This document shows positions 56,955 through 64,000 of a stretch of DNA of 64,000 bases, one piece after another. This DNA comes from Rhodospirillaceae bacterium (lineage in GTDB: Bacteria; Pseudomonadota; Alphaproteobacteria; Thalassobaculales; Thalassobaculaceae). The DNA lies in assembly GCA_018401495.1 (NCBI GenBank), contig JAGYJX010000006.1, forward strand, positions 186,001 through 250,000, read 5' to 3'. Made by a program: the position numbers and the translations under genes. The notes under the pieces are model-generated. The model was given only the letters and a program-made list of their open reading frames with translations. It made no database searches and was not told where the DNA came from. How positions within the stretch are numbered: position 1 is the stretch's first letter; each line of letters starts with the position of its first letter.

Positions 56955-57325
56955 GTGCGTCTCCTTTTCGCGACTCATCGCGCCTCGTTTCTGAGGCGGA
57001 AGCCCCCGACTAACGATCGGGACCGTGGCCCCCACTTCTCGTGGTGCTCGCCGGAATACCCCCGCCGACACGCCGGCAATATGCCTGAATTCTTGGAAAA
57101 GTCCAATCCTGTCACGTGGTAGACAAGCAAACGGGCACGCAATCCTCCGGCCTATACACGCCGGTCGCGAGCTTCGTTGGCGGTGTCGCGCCAGTTGCGC
57201 GCGCGGATCGGCAGTGTTCGGCCCATGCGATCGGAAGCGTGGCGAAAAATTGATCCAGCGCAGTGTCGGCATCCCTGCTCCGATGGATCCTTGAGTTGGC
57301 GAAATTCCGACCGGAGAAGACCCGC
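56955..57325. other. Divergent intergenic region, no gene seen
   Basis: The 371 bp separate the divergent OmpA-like and DUF2189 genes and presumably hold both promoters. The stretch near 57085-57130 (ttcttggaaaagtccaatcc and neighbours) is less GC-rich than its surroundings. I find no convincing open frame, RNA gene, repeat or palindrome. Confidence 0.4.
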
Positions 57326-58147
57326 ATGTCAAAGGCGAGCATGATCCCGGCGCCCGCTGGCGCGACCACGGCCACCGCCGCCGGCACGGCCCGTGCCAAG
57401 GTTCGGCCAGACGCTCCCTGGGCGTGGCTGGCCGCCGGTTGGCGCGATCTCTGGCGGGTGCCCTTCATCAGTCTCACATACGGCGTTCTGTTCGCCGGCG
57501 TCAGCGGCTTCCTGACCTGGATGCTGTTTGGACTGGAACTCGAGTACCTTCTCATGCCGATGGTGGCGGGCTTCATGCTCGTCGGCCCGATGCTGGCCGT
57601 CGGCCTCTACGAGACCAGCCGGCGACTCGACGCCGGCGAATCGACCGATCTCGGCAGCGCGCTCTTCGTCACCACCCGGTCGCCGGCCCAACTGGCGTTT
57701 CTCGGCGCGCTGCTGATGCTGATGCTGCTGGCGTGGATCCGTATCGCCCAGTTGATCTACGCGCTGTTCTTCGGCCTTGCGGGATTTCCCGGGTTCGAGC
57801 AGTCGGTGCACCTTCTGTTCTTCACGGTCGACGGCCTCGCCATGTTGGCGATCGGCTCGGTGGTGGGCGGCGTGATCGCCGCCGCGGTGTTCGCGGTCGC
57901 CGCCTTCGCCGTGCCGATGCTGATGGTCCGGGAGGTTGACGCCATCACCGCCATGATCGCCAGCGCCGCGGCGGTTCGGGCAAACTTCTGGCCGATGCTG
58001 GTGTGGGGCTGGCTGATCGTGGTGCTCACCGGGGTCGGGATCGTCACCCTCTATGTCGGACTGATCGTCACCTTCCCATTGCTCGGCCACGCCACCTGGC
58101 ACGCCTACAGGCACGTCGTCGACGGGGTCGCGCCGAGCGAGGCTTGA
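57326..58147 (+). CDS. DUF2189-type multi-pass membrane protein
   Basis: 273 aa; ATG 57326 after ccggagaag. The N-terminal 30 residues are Ala-rich. WLAAGWRDLWRVPFISLTYG is the DUF2189 opening. About six membrane helices follow, with the conserved FMLVGPMLAVGLYETSRRLD and a cytosolic STDLGSALFVTTRSPAQLAF loop. The C-terminal FPLLGHATWHAYRHVVD is the usual ending. Inner-membrane location is clear; function unknown. Confidence 0.85.
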   Translation: MSKASMIPAPAGATTATAAGTARAKVRPDAPWAWLAAGWRDLWRVPFISLTYGVLFAGVSGFLTWMLFGLELEYLLMPMVAGFMLVGPMLAVGLYETSRRLDAGESTDLGSALFVTTRSPAQLAFLGALLMLMLLAWIRIAQLIYALFFGLAGFPGFEQSVHLLFFTVDGLAMLAIGSVVGGVIAAAVFAVAAFAVPMLMVREVDAITAMIASAAAVRANFWPMLVWGWLIVVLTGVGIVTLYVGLIVTFPLLGHATWHAYRHVVDGVAPSEA

Positions 58148-58254
58148 CCCACTCACGCGCGTGTCGGGCGAGCGGCTGGGGTGCTCCGGGACCCCGGCTT
58201 GCCGCGCGACCGCTCGCTTGACCGTCGAACCGGCGCGGACCATCGTCCGGCCGC

Positions 58255-59850
58255 ATGACCTCAGACCCGCCGTTCCCATCGCGCGCCCGTCGCCTGCTGG
58301 ACCGCCTGGACCGGCTGGTCGAGCGACTGGGCGAGCCGTCCGCATTCGCGGCTGCGGTGGTCGGGTACTACACGATCGCCTTCCTCATCCGTTCCCTGGT
58401 GCTCACCGGCTCCTCCGGAGACGAGGCGCAGCTGATGCTGTACGGCCAGGGCATGGCGTGGTTCTACGACCTCGGAAACCCGCCGATGGCAGGCTGGCTG
58501 GCGACGGCCGCGGAGACCGTGCTCGGCCCGTCGCTCTCGGTCGCGCTGGTCATTCGCTACGGCCTGATGGCGCTGTTCCTGGTGCTGATGCACGCCGCGG
58601 CCCGCGAGGCGTTCGACGACCGCCGGATGGCTCCGGCGGTCGCGATGTCGGCCTTCGGGCTCTGGTTCTACGGCTGGGAATCGTTGCGCAACTACATGGA
58701 TTCGCTGGTGCTGATCACGGCGCTGGCGGCGACCGTCTGGTTGATGCTGCGGTTGGCCAGGACGCCGACACGGCTGAACTACGCGGGCCTCGCCGTCGCC
58801 GTGGCGGTCGGCACGCTCGGCAAGTTCAGCTACCCAGCGGTGCTGCTGTGCCTGATTGTGGCGGCGGGCGTCGACGCCGGGCTGCGGCGGGCGCTGTGGA
58901 GCCGGGCAGGTCTGGTGGCGGCGGCGGTCGGTCTGGCGGCGGCGATGCCGCCTTATCTCTGGGCGTCGGCGCATCTCGAACTGTGGCTGTCGGTCGCCGA
59001 CGATCGCCTGGTGACGAGCGCGGTCTCCGACCGCGAGATCGCGGGCGTCGTCGACCGCGGGTGGCTGGTGCTCGACTCGGCGCTGAACTTCACGCTGCCG
59101 CTGCTGCCGCTGTTCGCGGTCGCGTTTCTGCCCGACCTGGTGCGGCGGGGGCCGTTGCCGCCAACCTCGGCGCGGCGCCGGGTTCGGCGGTGGCTCGGGG
59201 TGTGGCTGCTGCTGCTGTGGGCGGTGGCGACCGCTGTCGTCCTGGCTGTCGGGATGAGCAAGCTGCGCGAGCATTACATGTTCGTGCTGACGCCGCTGCC
59301 GCTGCTGCTGTTCGCCTGGCTGCCCGAGGCGGCGGTCGACACGGCGGCGCATCGTCGCCGGACGGCCGCCTTCTGCGGTGTCCTCGGGGTTCTGGCGATG
59401 GTCGCGCTCGCGGCCCTGGCCGGTCAGCGGGTGGTCGAGGCGGCCGGTTGCACCAAATGCCGACTCATCATGCCGTGGCGCGCCTTCGCCGAGCAGATCC
59501 GCGCGGTCGGGTTCGAGCGCGGCACGATCGTCAGCTACGACTCTCCCTACACCGACGCCGGGGTCAATCTGCGGCGATTCCTGCCGGACACCAGGGTGGT
59601 GTCGGACAAGCGGCCGCTGGTGGCGCCGGCCGCGCTCGATCGCCCGGGCGGTTGCCTGGTGGTCTGGAACGACGCGCGCTATCCGCAGATCGCCGACCAA
59701 CTGCGCGCAGCGCCGGTTCGCGAGATCGGCGCCCCGGTCCCGCCCGAAACCGTCTTCGGGCGGCTGGAGGCGCCGCTGGTCGGCACCGCCAACCCCGCTC
59801 CGGCCCTCGGCTACGCCCTTATCGAGGCGGGCGCCGGCGACTGTCGTTGA
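58255..59850 (+). CDS. Glycosyltransferase family 39-like integral membrane protein
   Basis: 531 aa with about ten predicted membrane helices and a periplasmic C-terminal domain (about residues 400-531). The first periplasmic loop has TGSSGDEAQLMLYGQGMAWF and LGNPPMAGWL, the acidic motif and surrounding sequence typical of PMT/ArnT-type lipid-linked sugar transferases (the DE pair is the expected catalytic site). VGMSKLREHYMFVLTPLPLL lies before the last helices. Acceptor and sugar unknown. Its end overlaps the amidotransferase gene on the other strand by 40 bp. Confidence 0.82.
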   Translation: MTSDPPFPSRARRLLDRLDRLVERLGEPSAFAAAVVGYYTIAFLIRSLVLTGSSGDEAQLMLYGQGMAWFYDLGNPPMAGWLATAAETVLGPSLSVALVIRYGLMALFLVLMHAAAREAFDDRRMAPAVAMSAFGLWFYGWESLRNYMDSLVLITALAATVWLMLRLARTPTRLNYAGLAVAVAVGTLGKFSYPAVLLCLIVAAGVDAGLRRALWSRAGLVAAAVGLAAAMPPYLWASAHLELWLSVADDRLVTSAVSDREIAGVVDRGWLVLDSALNFTLPLLPLFAVAFLPDLVRRGPLPPTSARRRVRRWLGVWLLLLWAVATAVVLAVGMSKLREHYMFVLTPLPLLLFAWLPEAAVDTAAHRRRTAAFCGVLGVLAMVALAALAGQRVVEAAGCTKCRLIMPWRAFAEQIRAVGFERGTIVSYDSPYTDAGVNLRRFLPDTRVVSDKRPLVAPAALDRPGGCLVVWNDARYPQIADQLRAAPVREIGAPVPPETVFGRLEAPLVGTANPAPALGYALIEAGAGDCR

Positions 59851-60548
59851 GGTTCCTCGGCGCAGGCCGCCACCAGGGCGCGGAACAGGCGAAGATGCCT
59901 GGGGCTCCAGACCATCATCTCCGGATGCCATTGCACCCCGAGCCGGAAGCGGTGCCCGGTCACCTCGATCGCCTGGACGATGCCGGCGTCGTCGACGGCC
60001 GTCACCTGCATGCCGTCGCCGAGCCGGTCGACCGCCTGGTGATGCAGGGCGTTGATCCGCAGCGGCCGCTCGCCGATCACCTCGACCAGCCGGGACGGGC
60101 CGCGCGGGTGGGCGGTCTTGCAGGGAAAGATCGACCGCGGGTTTGCCGCCTCGGGGTGCGAGCGGCCGAGGTCCAGGACCAGGGTGCCGCCGCGATGGAC
60201 GTTCATCAGCTGGGCGCCGCGGCAGATGCCGAGGACCGGCCGGCCATGCCGCTCGGCCCAGTCGAGGGCCCTGATCTCCAGCGCGTCCCGGTCGGGGTCG
60301 TACGGCCACTCGTCGATGGTGTCGATGCCGTACAAGCGGGATTCGATGTCGACGCCGCCGCCCACGATCAGGCCGTCGAGCCCGTCGAACCGGGTCCGCC
60401 AGCCGGGTCCGATCCGCACCGGAACGCCGCCCGACAGCAGGACCGCCAGCGAGTTCGCGAGCCGCATCGTGCGCCCCTTGTAGCGGCCGGTGGTGACGCC
60501 GATGCGGGGGCGACGGCGGCGGAACAGCGTCAGAAAAGGGCGTTCCAA
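59811..60548 (-). CDS. Class I glutamine amidotransferase-like hydrolase (peptidase C26)
   Basis: 245 aa, starting at a TTG (60548) after gggggagag; this start overlaps the amidoligase end by 19 bp. RRRPRIGVTTGRYKGRTMRL is the family start, VGGGVDIESRLYG follows, and the nucleophile elbow is GRPVLGICRGAQLMNV (Cys). The histidine and glutamate of the triad are in RLGVQWHPEMMVW. It resembles gamma-glutamyl-GABA hydrolase (PuuD) type enzymes. In the deposited frame it appears fused to the amidoligase, but a frameshift causes that. Likely the partner of the amidoligase. Confidence 0.85.
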   Translation of the reverse strand: MERPFLTLFRRRRPRIGVTTGRYKGRTMRLANSLAVLLSGGVPVRIGPGWRTRFDGLDGLIVGGGVDIESRLYGIDTIDEWPYDPDRDALEIRALDWAERHGRPVLGICRGAQLMNVHRGGTLVLDLGRSHPEAANPRSIFPCKTAHPRGPSRLVEVIGERPLRINALHHQAVDRLGDGMQVTAVDDAGIVQAIEVTGHRFRLGVQWHPEMMVWSPRHLRLFRALVAACAEEPQRQSPAPASIRA

Positions 60549-61460
60549 AGGCTCTCCCCCTGCCGGCAGTGTCGCTCGGCTATTCGTGTCGACAGGTCGG
60601 CGCCATCCTGGGCCCGCTCCTCGACGCGCTGCCAGCGCGCCCATTGCCCGGCGACCGTCCAGAGCGGATCCTCGAGATCCGCGTTCGGGAGGTCGCCAAT
60701 GGAAGGTCGGCCTGGCTGACACCTTCGGATCGGCGATCGCCCGTTGCACCCGCTCGCGGTCGATCTCCGCGAACAGCGGCAGCAGGTCCAGTTCGCGGTT
60801 GCGGGTGGGGTTGAACCGCAGGTAGTCGGCGATCAGGCCCTCCATGGAGGGCCGGTAATCCGGGTGCAGCACGTGGTCTACGTAGCCCGCCGGGAACGGC
60901 TCGACGAACGGCAGAAGCGACCGTATCGGATCGACGTCGATGGCGACGCGCAAGGCCGGCGCTTCCAGCAGGTAGGACTGCAAGACCGCCAGGATCCGCG
61001 GCGCCGTGAGGTCGGCGGGACCGAGCGAAGGGTTCAGGTGCAGGCCGAATCCGTTCAGCAACCCGGTTCGGGTCCCCTCCGCGCCGAGCCGCACCAGGGT
61101 CTGCACCAGGGCGTCGATCTCGGGCAGCCGGCCGGCTGGCACTGGCGGGGTCACGATTTCGGTCGGAACCCACTCCCGGCCAAGATCGCCCAGGAACTCC
61201 TTCGCCTTGTCGACCAGACCGCCGTCGGGCTTGGTGCCCTGCACCCAGTCCCAGTCGAGCTCGACACGGAAATTTCCGATCTCCGTGGCTTCGACATGCA
61301 GGCGATGTGGTCCGTCCGACCTGATGACGCCACCGAAGCGCTGCCGGACCGCCTCGGCGGCGACCGTCGCGGCAAGCCGCCCGAACTCGATCTCAACCCC
61401 GACCCGGCGCTTTCCGCCCCGTCCGATCCAACTGTCGGCATCCTGTCCCACATGAACCAT
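60530..61460 (-). CDS. Amidoligase-family protein, frameshifted
   Basis: 309 aa after repair. RRVGVEIEFGRLAATVAAEA at residue 18 is the amidoligase opening (GxExE-type metal/ATP residues), followed by HVEATEIGNFRVELDWDWVQ, VPTEIVTPPVPAGRLPEIDA, LLNGFGLHLNPSLG (conserved histidine) and PRILAVLQSYLLEAP. Near 60688 one surplus base joins the frame to the next gene; repair gives LPNADLEDPLWTVAGQWARW and the end ESLWNALF at 60530-60532. Amidoligases of this superfamily form amide or peptide bonds with ATP. Paired with the class I amidotransferase; product unknown. Confidence 0.82.
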
Positions 61461-61553
61461 GTGGGTCCGTAGCAGGCCTCATCAAGGCGTTCTGCCGGCG
61501 GAAGCGCGCCGCCGTTTGACACAGGGCCTGCCGCGCGGTACCGCAGCCGCGCC

Positions 61554-63299
61554 ATGGTCGAGGTTCTCCCGTCCACCGCTGACGACGTCGGCGCCCTGTC
61601 CGACGTGTCCGACCGCCGCGCCGAAGAGCGCCGGCGGCGACGGTGGCTGACAGGCCGGGCCCGCGTCGCGCTTCCGGCGGTGGCGCTGTCGATCGCCGCG
61701 GGCTTCGTGGCCGGGCTCCTGGCGGTTGCCCAGGCCTTCCTTCTAGCGCGTCTGATCGCCGGCGCCATCGGCGGGGCCGGCGTCGATACCCTGGGGCCGA
61801 CCGCGGCGCTGGCGGTCGGCGTCCTGGTGGCGCGCGCCGGTCTGTCGGCGCTGTCCGACATCGTCGCCGCATCCGCGGCCTCAAACGTCAAGCGCGCGGT
61901 CCGGGCCGACCTCGTCGCGGCGCTGGCGCATCTCGGCCCGTCCTGGCTGAAGAGCCGGCGGACCGGCGCGGTGACGGCGACGGTGATGGAGCAGGTCGAA
62001 ACGCTCGACGGCTTCGTCGCCCGCTGGCTGCCGGTCCAGGCGTTGGCGACGGCCATCCCGGTGGCCTTGCTGGTCCCGGCCTTCATGGTCGACGCCGGCA
62101 CCGGCTGGATCCTGCTCGCGGCCGGCGCCCTCGTGCCGTTGGCGATGGCGGCGGTGGGCTGGCGCACCGGCATGGCGGCGCGCCGCCAGATGACGGCCAT
62201 GCAGCGCATGAGCGGGGTGTTCCTCGACCGCCTCCAGGGACTGACGACCCTGAAGCTGTTCGGCGCCGCCGAGCGCGAGCTCGCCGCCATCCGCGACGTC
62301 GCCGACGGCTTCCGCGCCTCGACCATGGCGGTGCTGCGGCTGGCGTTCCTGTCGTCGACGGTGCTGGAGGTGCTGGCCATCGGCTCGCTCGCCCTGGTGG
62401 CCGGACGGCTCGCTTCGGCGCTGATCACGGGCGGCGCACCGGGCCTGGAGGCGGCGCTGTTCCTGCTGATCCTGGTGCCGGAGGTGTTCCTGCCGCTGCG
62501 CCGGCTCGGCGTGCACTATCATGATCGCTCGGCGGCCGCCGGCGCGGCCGAGGGCATGCTGGAGATCCTCGATGCGGCCGCGCGGCAGCCGGCCACGACC
62601 GCGCGCCACCGGCTCGAGCGTGCGCCGGAGGTGGTGTTCGATGCGGTGTCGCTGGCCTACCCGGGCGGGCGTCGAGCCGCGCTCGACGGCGCCAGTTTCC
62701 GGATCGCGCCCGGCGAGACGGTCGCCCTCGTGGGGGAGAGCGGGTCAGGCAAGTCATCCGCGATTGCCCTGCTGATGGGGTACGAGCGGCCGACCGCCGG
62801 CACGGTGCGGCTCGACGGCGCGGCGGTCGAGGGGGCGGTGGCGCGCGCCTCGATCGCCTGGGCCGGGCAGACCCCCCGCATCGTCGCCGGCTCGCTGGCC
62901 GACAACCTCCGCCTCGGCCGGCCGGACGCCCCGGACGAGGCGTTGCGGGCGGCCGCCGACGCCTGCCGGGTCCTGGAGTTCGCCGAGCGCTGGCCGGAGG
63001 GGCTGGCGACGATCGTCGGCGAGGGTGGGCGCGGACTGTCGGGCGGCGAGGCGCGGCGCGTGGCGCTGGCGCGGGCCTTCCTGCGCGACGCGCCGCTGGT
63101 GCTGCTCGACGAGCCGACGGCCAATCTCGACCGCGACAGCGAGGCGGCGGTGCTGGACGCCATCGACCGGTTGCGGGTCGGGCGCACCGTGCTGATCGCC
63201 ACCCATTCGCCCGAGGTGGTGCGGCGGGCCGACCGCGTGATCCGGATCGAGGCCGGACGGGTGACGGTCGCCGCGCGGGAGACGGTCGCCGGTGACTGA
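61554..63299 (+). CDS. cydD: Thiol reductant ABC exporter subunit CydD
   Basis: 581-aa half-transporter exporting cysteine/glutathione for periplasmic redox balance and cytochrome assembly. Six membrane helices lie at about residues 35-320 (including LLAVAQAFLLARLIAGAIGG and VLEVLAIGSLALVAGRLASA). PLRRLGVHYHDRSAAAGAAE is a CydD-typical stretch before the ATPase domain. ATPase motifs are ALVGESGSGKSSAIALL (Walker A), LSGGEARRVALARAFL (signature) and PLVLLDEPTANLDRDS (Walker B). It overlaps cydC by 8 bp. Confidence 0.92.
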   Translation: MVEVLPSTADDVGALSDVSDRRAEERRRRRWLTGRARVALPAVALSIAAGFVAGLLAVAQAFLLARLIAGAIGGAGVDTLGPTAALAVGVLVARAGLSALSDIVAASAASNVKRAVRADLVAALAHLGPSWLKSRRTGAVTATVMEQVETLDGFVARWLPVQALATAIPVALLVPAFMVDAGTGWILLAAGALVPLAMAAVGWRTGMAARRQMTAMQRMSGVFLDRLQGLTTLKLFGAAERELAAIRDVADGFRASTMAVLRLAFLSSTVLEVLAIGSLALVAGRLASALITGGAPGLEAALFLLILVPEVFLPLRRLGVHYHDRSAAAGAAEGMLEILDAAARQPATTARHRLERAPEVVFDAVSLAYPGGRRAALDGASFRIAPGETVALVGESGSGKSSAIALLMGYERPTAGTVRLDGAAVEGAVARASIAWAGQTPRIVAGSLADNLRLGRPDAPDEALRAAADACRVLEFAERWPEGLATIVGEGGRGLSGGEARRVALARAFLRDAPLVLLDEPTANLDRDSEAAVLDAIDRLRVGRTVLIATHSPEVVRRADRVIRIEAGRVTVAARETVAGD

Positions 63300-64000
63300 C
63301 CTGCTTGCCCTGCTGGCGCTGGCCCGGAAACGCGCCGGCTGGATGGCGATCGGCGCGATCTGCTCGCTGGTGGCGACGGCCGCCGGCATCGCGGTGCTGG
63401 GCATCGCCGGCTCGCTGATCGCGGCGGCGGCGACCGGCGGGGTCCTGGCCGGCCTGCTGTGGCTGCGGGCCTTTGCCGTCGCGCGCATCGGCGCGCGCTA
63501 CCTCGAGCGCCTGACCACCCACGAGGCCACGTTCCGGGTGCTGGCGGACCTCCGGCTCTGGGTCTTCGAACGGGCGATCCCGCTGGCGCCCGCCCGCCTC
63601 GGCGGCTGGCGCGGCGGCGATCTGATGGCCCGCCTCGTCTCCGACATCGACGCGCTCGACGGGCTCTACATCCGGCTGGTGACGCCGACGGTGGTGGCGG
63701 TCCTGACCGCGGTCGGCCTGACGTTCCTGTTGGGCGCTTATTCGCCGGCGCTGGCGGCGGTGGTGATCGCGCTGATGGCGCTGGCCGGGATCGGCGTGCC
63801 GGCGCTGGCGGAACGCGCCGGCCGCCGGGTCGGTGCCGAGCAGGTGGCGGCCGGGGCGCGGCTGCGCGTGGGGGTGGTCGACCTGATGCAGGGGATGGCC
63901 GACCTCGCCGCCAACGAGGCGCTCGGCCGTCAGGCGGCGACCATTGCCGCCGCCGAGGCCGACTACGAGGCGGCCCAGTTCCGGCAGACGGTGATCGCGT
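63292..64000 (+). CDS. cydC: Thiol reductant ABC exporter subunit CydC, 3' end outside window
   Basis: GTG 63292 overlaps the cydD stop by 8 bp. The visible 236 residues are membrane helices and loops of the CydC type (VTDLLALLALARKRAGWMAI start; VARIGARYLERLTTHEATFR; LGGWRGGDLMARLVSDIDAL; MQGMADLAANEALGRQ). The RYxERLTTHEATFRVLADLR region is a hallmark of CydC. The ATPase domain is beyond the window end. Partner of CydD. Confidence 0.92.
   Translation, partial: MTDLLALLALARKRAGWMAIGAICSLVATAAGIAVLGIAGSLIAAAATGGVLAGLLWLRAFAVARIGARYLERLTTHEATFRVLADLRLWVFERAIPLAPARLGGWRGGDLMARLVSDIDALDGLYIRLVTPTVVAVLTAVGLTFLLGAYSPALAAVVIALMALAGIGVPALAERAGRRVGAEQVAAGARLRVGVVDLMQGMADLAANEALGRQAATIAAAEADYEAAQFRQTVIA

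Overview
The window is very GC-rich chromosomal DNA (roughly 70% by eye) with densely packed, often 4-bp-overlapping genes. It looks like an alphaproteobacterium of the Rhodospirillales type. The reasons are a full ccoNOQP-ccoGHIS (fixNOQP-fixGHIS) cluster behind an Fnr/FixK-like box, a split metH, a regulator fusing an ArsR-type HTH to a methyltransferase upstream of metF, an isolated fliG, and alphaproteobacterial intergenic palindromes of the 'cgtcatcccgg...ccgggatgacg' and 'ccctgaggtgc...gcacctcaggg' kinds. I see no rRNA, tRNA, CRISPR array, prophage or intact insertion sequence.

Layout. 0-5.5 kb: the 5' part of an M24 aminopeptidase, then a trimethylamine methyltransferase (MttB) homologue and a dimethylglycine/sarcosine-dehydrogenase-like flavoprotein, a plausible methylated-amine demethylation pair. 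5.5-8.4 kb (minus strand): pentapeptide-repeat protein, class III cyclase-like protein and a small possibly PilZ-like protein. 8.5-11.3 kb: a universal stress protein, an orphan HlyC-type toxin-activating acyltransferase and an exported protein of unknown function. 11.4-19.7 kb: cbb3 oxidase structural and assembly genes. 19.8-26.7 kb (minus): a small membrane protein and a methionine-cycle operon (ArsR-methyltransferase regulator, metF, a homocysteine-methyltransferase-like protein that has lost its zinc cysteines, metH in two pieces) with a palindromic operator candidate. 26.9-30.6 kb: fliG, a SHOCT lipoprotein, a D-threonine-aldolase-like enzyme and an epimerase-like protein. 30.8-42.0 kb: a cobalamin cluster (cbiX, cobH, cobL, cobI, cbiG-cobJ, cobM, cobK, cbiD, cobA, cobB). 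42.1-45.6 kb: two acetyltransferases and tandem amidohydrolases. 46.0-56 kb: 2-keto-3-deoxy-sugar-acid genes (GarR-like, dgoA-like, dgoK-like), a GST, a medium-chain reductase, a lipase-like hydrolase, two FAH-family enzymes and an SDR. 56-64 kb: an OmpA-like lipoprotein, DUF2189 and GT39-type membrane proteins, an amidoligase/class I amidotransferase pair and cydDC (cydC runs off the end).

How they fit together. Cobalamin made by the cob/cbi cluster is the cofactor of MetH and probably of the MttB system. The cbb3 genes and cydDC both serve terminal oxidases used at low oxygen.

Quality caveat. About 16 single-base insertions or deletions, many in short G/C runs, break otherwise well-conserved genes (including ccoN, cobH and cobB). 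I read most of them as sequence errors, not pseudogenes. I therefore give gene limits for the repaired reading frame and note each frameshift. Several apparently long or fused reading frames are products of these shifts.
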